A stretch of DNA of 64,000 nt from Aeromonas sp. FDAARGOS 1405 (lineage in GTDB: Bacteria > Pseudomonadota > Gammaproteobacteria > Enterobacterales > Aeromonadaceae), in contig NZ_CP077311.1 in NCBI RefSeq assembly GCF_019048265.1, positions 594,001 through 658,000 on the forward strand, read 5' to 3'. The position numbers were made by a program, and so were the translations under genes. This document shows, piece after piece, positions 8,698 through 16,378 of this stretch; within the stretch, counting starts at the first letter, position 1, and every line of letters starts with the position of its first letter. The notes below the pieces were generated by a model, which saw only the letters and a program-made list of their open reading frames with translations, searched no databases and was not told the DNA's origin.

Positions 8698-9516
8698 ATG
8701 AGTGAGTACAAGGCCATCGCGCTCGATATGGATGGCACCCTGCTGACCCGGGATCACAAGATCTCGTCGGCCACCCGGGCAGCCCTGGCGCAAGCCCGCG
8801 CCCACGGCATCAAGGTGCTGCTGGTCACGGGGCGCCACTACATGACGGCGCGTCCCTTCCACCACGAGCTGGCCCTCGATACCCCCCTCATCTGCAGCAA
8901 TGGCGCCTATCTCTATGATCCGGTGCAGAACCGGATCATCAGCGGCGACCCGCTGGCGGCTGCCCCGCTTACCGAGCTGCTGGCCGCGGTCGAGGCACAG
9001 CAGATGGGCGCCCTGTTCCATCTGAGCGAGGGGATCGGCTACATCGGCTGTGAAGAGCATGTCACCCGCATCCGCCACTGGTCGGCCAATCAGCCGGACC
9101 ACCTCAAGATCGCCATCCATCCGGTTGAGGAGCTGGCAGGCTGGCTCGACAACCCGGTCTGGAAACTGGAGCTGTTCAATCAGGATCCGGCGCGCCTGCA
9201 CACCTTTATGGGCGAGGTGGTCGAGCAGATGCCCTTTACCCGCGACTGGGCGGCCCCCTATGCGGTGGAGCTGGTACAGCCCGGTTGCAGCAAGGGCAAC
9301 CGGCTTGCCCAGTGGGCCGCCAGCGAAGGGATTGAGATGGATCAGGTGGTGGCGTTTGGTGACAACAACAACGACATCAGCATGTTCGAGCAGGTGGGGC
9401 TGGCGGTGGCCATGGGCAATGCGGCCCCGCAGATCCAGAGCCATGCCCATCGGGTCACGGCCGACCACAACGAAGATGGTATCGCACTGGCGCTACAGCG
9501 CTGGGTACTGCCCTGA
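8698..9516 (+). CDS. Cof-type HAD phosphatase (YbhA/YidA-like)
   Basis: 272 residues of a HAD IIB phosphatase. Motif I is ALDMDGTLL (nucleophile Asp near residue 10), motif II LVTGRH, and motifs III/IV the SKGNRL and VAFGDNNNDISMFE blocks. The VTGRHYMTARPFHHELALDTP region is closest in my memory to E. coli YbhA, a pyridoxal-phosphate and sugar-phosphate phosphatase. The start is the ATG at 8698 after GGAGGAG. It follows the MFS gene by 110 bp on the same strand. The exact substrate is not assignable. Confidence 0.88.
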   Translation: MSEYKAIALDMDGTLLTRDHKISSATRAALAQARAHGIKVLLVTGRHYMTARPFHHELALDTPLICSNGAYLYDPVQNRIISGDPLAAAPLTELLAAVEAQQMGALFHLSEGIGYIGCEEHVTRIRHWSANQPDHLKIAIHPVEELAGWLDNPVWKLELFNQDPARLHTFMGEVVEQMPFTRDWAAPYAVELVQPGCSKGNRLAQWAASEGIEMDQVVAFGDNNNDISMFEQVGLAVAMGNAAPQIQSHAHRVTADHNEDGIALALQRWVLP

Positions 9517-9532
9517 GCTGACAAGATGCAAC

Positions 9533-9556
9533 ATGGCCAGCACGCGGGCTGGCCAT
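9533..9556. terminator. GC-rich hairpin between convergent genes (weak terminator)
   Basis: ATGGCCAGC / GCTGGCCAT inverted repeat in the gap between the HAD gene and the DUF2799 lipoprotein. Neither side has a good U-tract, so termination is uncertain. Confidence 0.35.
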
Positions 9557-9567
9557 GAAGAGAGGGA

Positions 9568-10131
9568 TTAACCGCCGAAGGAGAACTGGATCACCCGATC
9601 CGGATAACGCAGACGGTTGTACTCCCGGCGCAGGGATTCGTAGTGGCGAATGGCCCGATCGCGCTTGGCGCGGTAATAGTCACGCTGCTCCGTGTTGGTT
9701 TCGTTGCGGATGCTGCGCTCCAGCGTATCGATATCACGCTCGGTACGCTCCAGCTCGTCGCTGATCTCCCGCAGGCGGGCAGCCAGTTTGTACTCTTCGT
9801 AGCCACGCTGATACTGCTTGAGGAAGCTGGCGTCATTGGGGCATACCCCCAGATAGGCCTGCCCCTCCTTGCCCTTGCTGTAAGCCAGCTCGGGAATGCA
9901 GTAGAGCTCCAGCCCCTTGTCGTAGCCCCGTTTCCACTCGGCTTCATCCACTTTGAGGCCATATTCGCTGCAAGACGAAACGTAATCGCGGGTCGCCTGA
10001 CGGGTTTTGCCTTCCGATCCATCCTGATAACCCAGGTTGTACCAGCTCATGGTGCGGCACTCATCTTCTGACAGGGCACTGCATCCCGCCAGCAATACCG
10101 GCAGGGTCAGCAACAGGATTTTGGGGGACAT
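9568..10131 (-). CDS. DUF2799-type lipoprotein
   Basis: 187 residues with signal peptide and lipobox LLAGC (acylated Cys17). The mature N-terminus has repeated W/Y-x-x-GYxDG units (MSWYNLGYQDGSEGK, EWKRGYDKGLELYC, FLKQYQRGYEEYK), the hallmark of DUF2799 proteins, followed by a long charged coiled coil (about residues 117-175: REISDELERTERDIDTLERS). It is likely an outer-membrane-anchored periplasmic protein of unknown role. It is single, with its own terminator-like hairpin downstream. Confidence 0.8.
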   Translation of the reverse strand: MSPKILLLTLPVLLAGCSALSEDECRTMSWYNLGYQDGSEGKTRQATRDYVSSCSEYGLKVDEAEWKRGYDKGLELYCIPELAYSKGKEGQAYLGVCPNDASFLKQYQRGYEEYKLAARLREISDELERTERDIDTLERSIRNETNTEQRDYYRAKRDRAIRHYESLRREYNRLRYPDRVIQFSFGG

Positions 10132-10337
10132 GAACAGACTCCGGAAAAGATAGTGACCGGCATTCTAGAGAGGATAAAAGGCCATAACAAGGGATGCGCT
10201 CCCGTGCGGTCTGGCGCGGTTTATTTGATGTTTTTGTCACTATTAAACGCCGTGCCAGACGGGCGGCCAACCCGCTTTCCTTGTTATCAGGCGCAAGGTA
10301 AACTGCCCCATCTTTTAACTGGCGCGCAACAAAAACA

Positions 10338-11177
10338 ATGAAAGTCCTGACCGTCGATTACCGCTCACCCGATGCGGCCCAACGCTTCACCGAATCCCTG
10401 CGAACCACCGGCTTTGGCGTGCTGACCAACCACCCCATCCCGAAAGAGCTGGTGCAGTCCATCTACGACAACTGGTATCGCTTCTTCATGAGCGAGCAGA
10501 AGCAGGATTTCCTGTTCAACCGCGAAACCCAGGATGGCTACTTCCCGCCGTCGGTCTCCGAGGTGGCCAAGGGCCATAGCCAGAAAGACATCAAGGAGTA
10601 CTTCCACATCTACCCCTGGGGCCAGATGCCGGAAGAGCTGAAAGAGCAGGCGATGGAGTACTATCGCCTCGCCAACGGTCTGGCCGCAGAGCTGCTGAGC
10701 TGGGTCGAGCAGTACACCCCGGCCGATATTGCCGCCAACTACAGCTGCCCGCTCTCCTCGATGATCGAAGAGAGCCAGAAGACCCTGCTGCGGGTGCTGC
10801 ACTATCCGCCGTTCGATGGCACCGAGGAGCCGGGCGCCATCCGCGCCGCCGCCCACGAGGATATCAACCTGCTCACCATTCTGCCCGCCGCCAACGAGCC
10901 GGGGCTGCAGGTGAAGGGCTCCGATGGCGAATGGATGGACGTGCCGTGCGACTTTGGCACCCTCATCATCAACATCGGTGACATGCTGCAGGAGGCCTCT
11001 CGCGGCTACTACCCCTCCACCACTCACCGCGTCATCAACCCGACCGGTGGCAGCGCCGCCAAGTCGCGTATCTCCCTGCCGCTGTTCCTCCATCCGCGCC
11101 CGGATGTAGTGCTCTCCGAGCGTCATACCGCCCACAGCTACCTGATGGAGCGGCTGCGGGAGCTCGGGGTGATCTAG
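10338..11177 (+). CDS. 2-oxoglutarate/Fe(II)-dependent dioxygenase (isopenicillin N synthase family)
   Basis: 279 residues. The N-terminal DIOX_N part (TGFGVLTNHPI) is followed by the 2OG-FeII oxygenase core. Iron ligands are visible as AAHEDINLLT (His and Asp near residues 172/174) and the distal His of STTHRVINP (about 230), and the 2OG-binding Arg is in KSRISLP (about 243). Bacterial relatives hydroxylate small molecules or are ethylene-forming-like, but this substrate is unknown. It is monocistronic, with an intrinsic terminator directly after it. Confidence 0.85.
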   Translation: MKVLTVDYRSPDAAQRFTESLRTTGFGVLTNHPIPKELVQSIYDNWYRFFMSEQKQDFLFNRETQDGYFPPSVSEVAKGHSQKDIKEYFHIYPWGQMPEELKEQAMEYYRLANGLAAELLSWVEQYTPADIAANYSCPLSSMIEESQKTLLRVLHYPPFDGTEEPGAIRAAAHEDINLLTILPAANEPGLQVKGSDGEWMDVPCDFGTLIINIGDMLQEASRGYYPSTTHRVINPTGGSAAKSRISLPLFLHPRPDVVLSERHTAHSYLMERLRELGVI

Positions 11178-11204
11178 TCCGCCGACGAGCAGTTGTCAGA
11201 GACC

Positions 11205-11233
11205 AAACCGGAGCAATCTCGCTCCGGTTTTTT
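11205..11233 (+). terminator. intrinsic terminator after the 2OG oxygenase gene
   Basis: AAACCGGAGC / GCTCCGGTTT stem with loop AATCTC followed by TTTTTTA. Confidence 0.9.
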
Positions 11234-11388
11234 ATTTGGTGGCAGGATTGGGCTAAAAACAGAATTAAATTAGCCAATCATGCCAATAAATCGCATTTAC
11301 ACCTGATAACCGTCGTAGTGATTGCGTAGTGACCTCCGTAACATGAGCGCCATTCTGCCCTGCCAAGGGGCGCTCGATTGGAGTTCTT

Positions 11389-12702
11389 ATGAAGCAGTCC
11401 CAATGGTCATCCCGACTCGGCTACATCCTCGCCGCAGCGGGTTCCGCGGTCGGTATCGGCGCAATCTGGAAATTCCCCTATGTCACCGCCGTCAACGGCG
11501 GCGGCGCCTTCCTGCTGGTCTTTCTGCTGTTCAGCTTCACCCTGGGGGTGGCGGTACTGATGGGGGAGACCCTGCTCGGCAGCATGAGTCGCCGCGGGGT
11601 AGTCGGAGCCTTCTCCGATCTGCTCGGCAAACAGTGGCGCTGGGTTGGGGTAATGGGAGTGATCTCTACCCTGCTCATCTACTGCTTCTACAGCGTGGTG
11701 GGCGGCTGGACGCTCGGTTATACCGGCATGGCCCTCTCCGGTCAGCTCAACCATGGGGATGCGGCTGCTCTCACCGCCCGCTTCAATGACTATGTCAGCG
11801 GCGACGTCTGGCCAATCCTCACTCACCTGCTGTTTGCCGCCCTCACCTGGATAGTGGTGCAAGGCGGCATTCAGAAAGGAGTGGAGCGCACCTTGCGCTG
11901 GATGATGCCGGCCCTGTTCCTGATGATCCTGATGCTGGTCGCCTTTGGCCTCACCCTGCCCAATGCGATGGCGGGAGTACGTCACTTCCTGATGCCCGAC
12001 TTCAGCAAGCTGGGGATGTCCGGCGTGCTCGATGCCATGGGGCTGGCCTTCTTCTCCCTCTCCATCGGTCTGGGCATTCACACCACCTACGGCGCCTATC
12101 TGCCGACCAGCGAAGGGGTTGGTCGCTCCAGCCTCTGGGTGGTGCTGCTGGCCAGCATGGTGGCGGTACTGGCGGGTTTGATGATTTTCCCGGTGCTGGC
12201 CTCGACCGGTATCGACCCGGCCTCCGGCCCCGGCCTCACCTTTATGACCATGCCGGCGGTATTTCAGCTGTTGCCCTTCGGTCAGGTGCTTGAGGTGATC
12301 TTCTTCGCCCTGCTGGTCTTTGCGGCACTCTCTTCGGCCATCTCCCTGCTGGAGCATTTGCAGTGCTTCCTGTGCGAGACCTGGGGCTGGTCACGCCGCA
12401 CGGCCTGCAGCGCCATCACTGGATTCGTCATGGTTAGCGGTGTTCCGGTCAGCCTGTCGTTTGGCCCGCTGCAACACGCCACCCTGTTTGGCAAAACCAT
12501 CTTCGAGCTGCTGGACTTTGTCACCTCCAACCTGATGATGCCGCTGTTCGGCCTGATGCTGACGCTGCTGCTGGGCTGGAAGCTGGGACGCAAGGCGCTG
12601 CCGCAGGGGATTGCCAGCCACTGGCATCACTTGCTGATGAACTGCTGGCGCTGGATTGCCCCCTTGCTGATCGGCGGGATCTTGATTCGCGGTCTGGTGT
12701 GA
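11389..12702 (+). CDS. NSS-family sodium-dependent amino-acid transporter (first paralog)
   Basis: 437 residues, 11-12 membrane segments, of the neurotransmitter:sodium symporter (LeuT/MhsT) family. TM1 carries the diagnostic GSAVGIGAIWKFPYV unwound segment that binds Na+ and substrate, and TM6 the SLSIGLGIHTTYGAYL segment. Bacterial members take up hydrophobic or aromatic amino acids; Trp, Tyr, Phe and Leu are plausible. It is closely similar to the paralog at 13857. The ATG follows TTGGAGTTCTT. The upstream leader contains a GAGCGCC/GGCGCTC hairpin right before the ribosome-binding site and a TTTACA half-site near 11297. Confidence 0.9.
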   Translation: MKQSQWSSRLGYILAAAGSAVGIGAIWKFPYVTAVNGGGAFLLVFLLFSFTLGVAVLMGETLLGSMSRRGVVGAFSDLLGKQWRWVGVMGVISTLLIYCFYSVVGGWTLGYTGMALSGQLNHGDAAALTARFNDYVSGDVWPILTHLLFAALTWIVVQGGIQKGVERTLRWMMPALFLMILMLVAFGLTLPNAMAGVRHFLMPDFSKLGMSGVLDAMGLAFFSLSIGLGIHTTYGAYLPTSEGVGRSSLWVVLLASMVAVLAGLMIFPVLASTGIDPASGPGLTFMTMPAVFQLLPFGQVLEVIFFALLVFAALSSAISLLEHLQCFLCETWGWSRRTACSAITGFVMVSGVPVSLSFGPLQHATLFGKTIFELLDFVTSNLMMPLFGLMLTLLLGWKLGRKALPQGIASHWHHLLMNCWRWIAPLLIGGILIRGLV

Positions 12703-12705
12703 CGG

Positions 12706-13425
12706 TTACTCTTCACGGGCGGGCTCATCGGCCCGCCCCTGGGCGGCTCTGACGGCATCCAGGGCATGCTGCCAGCGGGTGATCTCGGCATCATCCGTTC
12801 CCTTGGAAAAGACGATATAGAGACCGGCCTGATGGAGCAGTACCCCACTGCTGACAATGCTGCGCCGGGATAACCCCATCTTGTCGAGGGTGGCCTCCAT
12901 CACCAGCTCCGCCATCGGCAAGGCATCGATCTTGCCCAGCATCAGCCGCTCTATCGCCTCCCCGACCGTCTTGTAGCGCACCAGATTGGTGTAGCCCTCA
13001 TGGGTCAGCCGCACATCATCGGCATTGCCCAGCACTACCCCCACTCTGGGCAGATCCCGCAGCTGTGCCAGCGAGGTCAGCGGGTGGCGACTATCCGGCG
13101 CCTGATAGATAAAGACCCGATTGATAAAGAGCGGGCCAACCCATTTGAAATGGGACTCCCGCTCCGGGAGCCGCTGTACCACGAACAGTCCATAGCCGGG
13201 CTCGACCCGTGCCAGCGCCAGCGCCCGCTTGAGCGGGTAAATCCGCACCGGATAGCGGGTGCCAAGCTCCTCCTGCACCTCATCGATCAGGCGAATGGCA
13301 AATCCGTCGAGCTTGCCGTCGCGGTATTCGGTAAAGGGGGGTAAGTCATGACTCAGCAGGGTTAATCCGGGCTGCGCCGACACACTCAGGCTGATCAGTA
13401 ACCAGGGCAACACCATACATCTCAT
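12706..13425 (-). CDS. periplasmic amino-acid-binding-like protein (SBP_bac_3 type)
   Basis: 239 residues with an N-terminal signal sequence (MVLPWLLISLSVSAQ) and the start of a type-II periplasmic binding fold: LLSHDLPPFTEYRDGKLDGF, then AIRLIDEVQEELG. It resembles the stand-alone exported members of the polar amino-acid SBP family found in marine and aquatic gammaproteobacteria rather than a true ABC transporter component, because no permease or ATPase is nearby. It converges with the first NSS gene with only 3 bp between them and faces away from the second. The ligand is unknown. Confidence 0.75.
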   Translation of the reverse strand: MRCMVLPWLLISLSVSAQPGLTLLSHDLPPFTEYRDGKLDGFAIRLIDEVQEELGTRYPVRIYPLKRALALARVEPGYGLFVVQRLPERESHFKWVGPLFINRVFIYQAPDSRHPLTSLAQLRDLPRVGVVLGNADDVRLTHEGYTNLVRYKTVGEAIERLMLGKIDALPMAELVMEATLDKMGLSRRSIVSSGVLLHQAGLYIVFSKGTDDAEITRWQHALDAVRAAQGRADEPAREE

Positions 13426-13593
13426 ACGACATCCTGTTTCATTGTTGTTCCCGTCAGCGCCATGTAGCGGTCACTAGTTCCAGAAGAAGCTACGTCGATT
13501 ATCGCCCAGTAAATAGCCACAAGGTAGAAAAGATACGGCCCGGCAACGCGCTCGCCGATTGAGTTGTACGTAAGTCAGAGTGGTGACAGCGGC

Positions 13594-13622
13594 ACACATA
13601 AAAAAATTTTGATTTTATGTGT
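13594..13622. promoter_or_regulatory. 10-bp perfect inverted repeat upstream of the second NSS gene
   Basis: Arms ACACATAAAA (13594-13603) and TTTTATGTGT (13613-13622), nine bases apart, in an AT-rich stretch 70-90 bp before the candidate leader peptide. Position and symmetry fit a regulator site or promoter element; identity unknown. Confidence 0.4.
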
Positions 13623-13637
13623 CAATTATTCTTTCCA
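13620..13637. promoter_or_regulatory. TyrR-box-like site
   Basis: TGTCAATTATTCTTTCCA matches the TyrR consensus TGTAAA-N6-TTTACA except for two symmetrical positions, and keeps the essential G and C 14 bases apart. Aromatic amino-acid transporters are classical TyrR targets, which fits the Phe-rich leader and NSS gene downstream. This is pattern matching only. Confidence 0.4.
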
Positions 13638-13680
13638 TGGTTTAGGCTGTTTCCTCATTCATAAGTCAGGTTGCCACCTC

Positions 13681-13734
13681 ATGTCTGCCATCCTCGTGCT
13701 GTTTGGTCGATTTTTTAGCTCGCAAGAGAGGTGA
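13681..13734 (+). CDS. Phe-containing leader peptide (17 aa) of the second NSS gene
   Basis: Reads MSAILVLFGRFFSSQER and ends in TGA at 13732-13734. Phe occurs at positions 8, 11 and 12. The ribosome-binding site is weak (AGG in segment 1). Stalling at the adjacent Phe codons would sit just upstream of segment 2 and favour the antiterminator. It is too short for routine gene finders. Whether it is translated is inference from the surrounding alternative structures. Confidence 0.55.
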   Translation: MSAILVLFGRFFSSQER

Positions 13735-13768
13735 CCTTGCACGCACAGTTTTTCTGAATGTTCATTGC

Positions 13769-13794
13769 AAAGGTCGCCTCAGGCGGCCTTTTTT
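13769..13794 (+). terminator. attenuator terminator in the NSS leader
   Basis: Stem AAAGGTCGCC / GGCGGCCTTT (one G-U pair), loop TCA, followed by TTT. It lies 63 bp before the NSS start codon with no complete protein gene upstream on this strand, so it must act as a leader terminator. Confidence 0.8.
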
Positions 13795-13856
13795 ATGGTC
13801 TGTCGTTTATTGCTACAGAGGAGTATTGCTTCGATGTCGTGTTACCCGGAGGTTGT

Positions 13857-15170
13857 ATGAGCCAGGTTCAGTGGTCTTCCCGTCTCGGTCATGTGCTGGC
13901 CGCAGCAGGCACAGCGATTGGCCTTGGTGCCATCTGGAAGTTTCCCTATGTGACCGCCACCAATGGCGGTGGCGCCTTTCTGCTGGTGTTTCTGCTGTTC
14001 AGCTTCACCCTGGGGGTAGCGGTACAGGTCGGCGAAACCCTGCTCGGCAGCCATAGCCAGCGCGGGGTGCTCGGCGCCTTTCGCAAACTGGTGGGGCCGA
14101 ACTGGCGCTGGATGGGGTATATGGGGATCGCCTGCGGCTTCTTTATATACAGCTTCTACAGCGTGGTCGGTGGCTGGACCGTGGGTTACGCCGCGCTGGC
14201 GATGGCTGGCAAGCTCAACCTGAGCGAGGGGAGCGCCCTCACCGCCCTGTTCAACGGCTATGTCAGCAACCCCTGGTGGCCGGTGCTGACCCATCTGATC
14301 TTCGCGGGCCTGACCTGGTGGTTCGTGCAGGGGGGGATTCAGAAAGGGGTTGAGCGGGCACTGCGCTGGATGATGCCCGCGCTCTTCATCATGATGCTAC
14401 TGCTGGTGGGGGTTGGCCTCTCCATGCCCGGCTCCATGGCGGGTGTGCGCCAGCTGCTGCTGCCGGACTTCTCCATGCTGACCGGCCAGAGCGTGCTGGA
14501 CGCGCTGGGACTGGCCTTCTTCTCCCTCTCCATCGGGCTCGGGGTACACACGACCTATGGCGCCTACCTGCCCAATAGCGAAGGTGTGCTGCGCTCCGGC
14601 GTCTGGGTGGTCACTCTGGCAAGCCTTATCTCGGTGCTGGCGGGCTTGATGATCTTCCCGGCGCTGGCCTCTACCGGCATAGACCCCACTGCCGGGCCGG
14701 GTCTCACCTTTATGACCATGCCTGCCGTGTTCAGCCATCTGCCGTTCGGTCAGGGACTGGGGGTGGTCTTCTTCCTGTTGCTGCTGGTCGCCGCGCTCTC
14801 CTCCTCCATCTCCATGCTGGAGCATCTGGTGCGCTTCACCACCGAGGAGTGGGGTTGGTCGCGCCGTGGCGCCTGCCGGGTGTTGACCCTGCTCATCATG
14901 GCCTCCGGCATTCCGGTGAGCCTGTCGTTCGGCCCATGGAGCGATCTGACCCTGTTTGGCAAGACCATCTTCGAGCTGCTCGACTACCTCACCTCCAACC
15001 TGATGATGCCGCTGTTTGGTCTGGTACTGACCCTGCTGCTGGGCTGGCGATTGGGTGATGCCATATTGCCTGCGGGCCTGTCACCCGCCCTGCGTCTGGC
15101 GCTGCTCTGGTGCTGGCGCGTGGTGGCGCCGCTGCTGATCAGCGGGATCCTGATCCGCGGGATCATGTAG
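13857..15170 (+). CDS. NSS-family sodium-dependent amino-acid transporter (second paralog)
   Basis: 437 residues and nearly collinear with the NSS protein at 11389, with the same TM1 motif (GTAIGLGAIWKFPYV) and TM6 motif (SLSIGLGVHTTYGAYL). The start at 13857 follows GGAGGTTGT. A longer in-frame reading from 13758 is rejected because it would run through the leader terminator. The upstream Phe-rich attenuator and TyrR-like box suggest an aromatic substrate, possibly phenylalanine. It is a tandem duplicate in a region where only the intervening binding-protein gene is inverted. Terminated by a strong hairpin at 15189. Confidence 0.9.
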   Translation: MSQVQWSSRLGHVLAAAGTAIGLGAIWKFPYVTATNGGGAFLLVFLLFSFTLGVAVQVGETLLGSHSQRGVLGAFRKLVGPNWRWMGYMGIACGFFIYSFYSVVGGWTVGYAALAMAGKLNLSEGSALTALFNGYVSNPWWPVLTHLIFAGLTWWFVQGGIQKGVERALRWMMPALFIMMLLLVGVGLSMPGSMAGVRQLLLPDFSMLTGQSVLDALGLAFFSLSIGLGVHTTYGAYLPNSEGVLRSGVWVVTLASLISVLAGLMIFPALASTGIDPTAGPGLTFMTMPAVFSHLPFGQGLGVVFFLLLLVAALSSSISMLEHLVRFTTEEWGWSRRGACRVLTLLIMASGIPVSLSFGPWSDLTLFGKTIFELLDYLTSNLMMPLFGLVLTLLLGWRLGDAILPAGLSPALRLALLWCWRVVAPLLISGILIRGIM

Positions 15171-15188
15171 CACCTTGCGCATCTTTGC

Positions 15189-15213
15189 GGGCAGGCCTTG
15201 GCCTGCCCTTTTT
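15189..15213 (+). terminator. intrinsic terminator after the second NSS gene
   Basis: GGGCAGGCC / GGCCTGCCC followed by TTTTTA. Confidence 0.85.
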
Positions 15214-15320
15214 ATTGCTGGCGTTTGCTTTATTACAGGCGTTCATATGAGCAGCATCACGATGGACAGGAGTGCAGTCGGGCAATCTAGGCAGAGCAGA
15301 GTAGAGGATGTGCGAAATGA

Positions 15321-15386
15321 CAGAGTGGCAGAGTGGCAGAGTGGCAGAGTGGCAGAGTGGCAGAGTGGCAGAGTGGCAGAGTGGCA
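15321..15386. repeat. octanucleotide microsatellite (CAGAGTGG) x about 8.25
   Basis: Sixty-six bases made of perfect head-to-tail copies of the 8-mer CAGAGTGG. It lies in the 353-bp gap between the second NSS terminator and the tRNA operon terminator, where I see no gene. Eight-base units shift reading frame and are typical of slipped-strand hypervariable loci, but no ORF of recognisable function spans this one. Confidence 0.95.
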
Positions 15387-15452
15387 CTATAAGAGGTGGA
15401 GCTTGGCTCGCCACAACGGCAACAGAAGAAGCTGGAGTACTGAATTGCGGGC

Positions 15453-15478
15453 AAAAAAAATCCCCATCTGAGTGGGGA
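15453..15478 (-). terminator. terminator of the tRNA operon
   Basis: On the minus strand TCCCCACTCAGATGGGGA forms a hairpin followed by eight T residues, 46 bp beyond the last tRNA-Val gene. Confidence 0.9.
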
Positions 15479-15523
15479 CTTTCTCTGCAACCGCAGCTGA
15501 TATCTCAGCCTCGCTTGCGAATA

Positions 15524-15599
15524 TGGTGGTCGTTACTGGGATCGAACCAGTGACCCCCTCCTTGTAAGGGAGGTGCTCTCCCAGCTGAGCTAAACGACC
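15524..15599 (-). tRNA. tRNA-Val(TAC), copy 1 (promoter-distal)
   Basis: 76 bases including encoded CCA. The minus strand begins GGTCGTTTAGCTCAGCTGGG, has anticodon loop CTTACAA and T-loop GGTTCGATCC, with a 7-bp acceptor stem GGTCGTT/AACGACC. The wobble U34 in this tRNA is normally cmo5U, and A37 is the TrmN6 target. Confidence 0.97.
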
Positions 15600-15616
15600 T
15601 GGGAATTCTGAAATGA

Positions 15617-15692
15617 TGGTGGGTCGTGCTGGATTCGAACCAGCGACCAATTGATTAAAAGTCAACTGCTCTACCGACTGAGCTAACGACCC
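15617..15692 (-). tRNA. tRNA-Lys(TTT), copy 1
   Basis: 76 bases with encoded CCA. The minus strand begins GGGTCGTTAGCTCAGTCGGT, anticodon loop CTTTTAA, T-loop GGTTCGAATCC. Near identical to E. coli tRNA-Lys. Confidence 0.97.
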
Positions 15693-15713
15693 ATCTAAAT
15701 CATTTTTACAAAC

Positions 15714-15789
15714 TGGTGGTCGTTACTGGGATCGAACCAGTGACCCCCTCCTTGTAAGGGAGGTGCTCTCCCAGCTGAGCTAAACGACC
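15714..15789 (-). tRNA. tRNA-Val(TAC), copy 2
   Basis: Same sequence as copy 1, including encoded CCA; 190 bp further on. Confidence 0.97.
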
Positions 15790-15806
15790 TGGGAATTCTG
15801 AAATGA

Positions 15807-15882
15807 TGGTGGGTCGTGCTGGATTCGAACCAGCGACCAATTGATTAAAAGTCAACTGCTCTACCGACTGAGCTAACGACCC
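15807..15882 (-). tRNA. tRNA-Lys(TTT), copy 2
   Basis: Same sequence as Lys copy 1, with the same 17-bp spacer to its Val partner. Confidence 0.97.
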
Positions 15883-15903
15883 ATCTAAATCATTTTTACA
15901 AAC

Positions 15904-15979
15904 TGGTGGTCGTTACTGGGATCGAACCAGTGACCCCCTCCTTGTAAGGGAGGTGCTCTCCCAGCTGAGCTAAACGACC
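15904..15979 (-). tRNA. tRNA-Val(TAC), copy 3
   Basis: Same sequence as Val copy 1; the unit period is again 190 bp. Confidence 0.97.
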
Positions 15980-15996
15980 TGGGAATTCTGAAATGA

Positions 15997-16072
15997 TGGT
16001 GGGTCGTGCTGGATTCGAACCAGCGACCAATTGATTAAAAGTCAACTGCTCTACCGACTGAGCTAACGACCC
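15997..16072 (-). tRNA. tRNA-Lys(TTT), copy 3
   Basis: Same sequence as Lys copy 1. Confidence 0.97.
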
Positions 16073-16094
16073 ATCTAAATCATTTTTTACAAAC

Positions 16095-16170
16095 TGGTGG
16101 TCGTTACTGGGATCGAACCAGTGACCCCCTCCTTGTAAGGGAGGTGCTCTCCCAGCTGAGCTAAACGACC
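16095..16170 (-). tRNA. tRNA-Val(TAC), copy 4
   Basis: Same sequence as Val copy 1. The inter-unit spacer here gains one T, giving a 191-bp period. Confidence 0.97.
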
Positions 16171-16187
16171 TGGGAATTCTGAAATGA

Positions 16188-16263
16188 TGGTGGGTCGTGC
16201 TGGATTCGAACCAGCGACCAATTGATTAAAAGTCAACTGCTCTACCGACTGAGCTAACGACCC
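16188..16263 (-). tRNA. tRNA-Lys(TTT), copy 4
   Basis: Same sequence as Lys copy 1. Confidence 0.97.
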
Positions 16264-16285
16264 ATCTAAATCATTTTTTACAAAC

Positions 16286-16361
16286 TGGTGGTCGTTACTG
16301 GGATCGAACCAGTGACCCCCTCCTTGTAAGGGAGGTGCTCTCCCAGCTGAGCTAAACGACC
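16286..16361 (-). tRNA. tRNA-Val(TAC), copy 5
   Basis: Same sequence as Val copy 1; 191-bp period. Confidence 0.97.
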
Positions 16362-16378
16362 TGGGAATTCTGAAATGA

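Larger units (their letters stand above)
13668..13794 (+). promoter_or_regulatory. predicted transcription attenuator (leader peptide, antiterminator, terminator)
   Basis: Four elements occur in order. Segment 1 (13668-13680, AGGTTGCCACCTC) pairs with segment 2 (13728-13738, GAGGTGACCTT) over ten base pairs with a 3-nt bulge. Segment 2 alternatively pairs with segment 3 (13770-13780, AAGGTCGCCTC) over eleven pairs with one G-U. Segment 3 is the 5' arm of a terminator hairpin (13769-13791) followed by a T-run. The leader-peptide ORF fills the loop between 1 and 2 and its stop codon lies in segment 2. This is the arrangement of trp/phe-type attenuators. Confidence 0.65.

Noticed and set aside
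13758..13856. N-terminal extension of the second NSS protein from an upstream in-frame ATG
   Set aside because: It would be encoded by the leader terminator hairpin, has no similarity to the paralog, and the ATG at 13857 has a strong GGAGG site.
15175..15553. Protein-coding gene across the octamer tract
   Set aside because: All frames stay open merely because the repeat lacks stops; the reading frames run into the tRNA terminator and have no ribosome-binding site or family resemblance.
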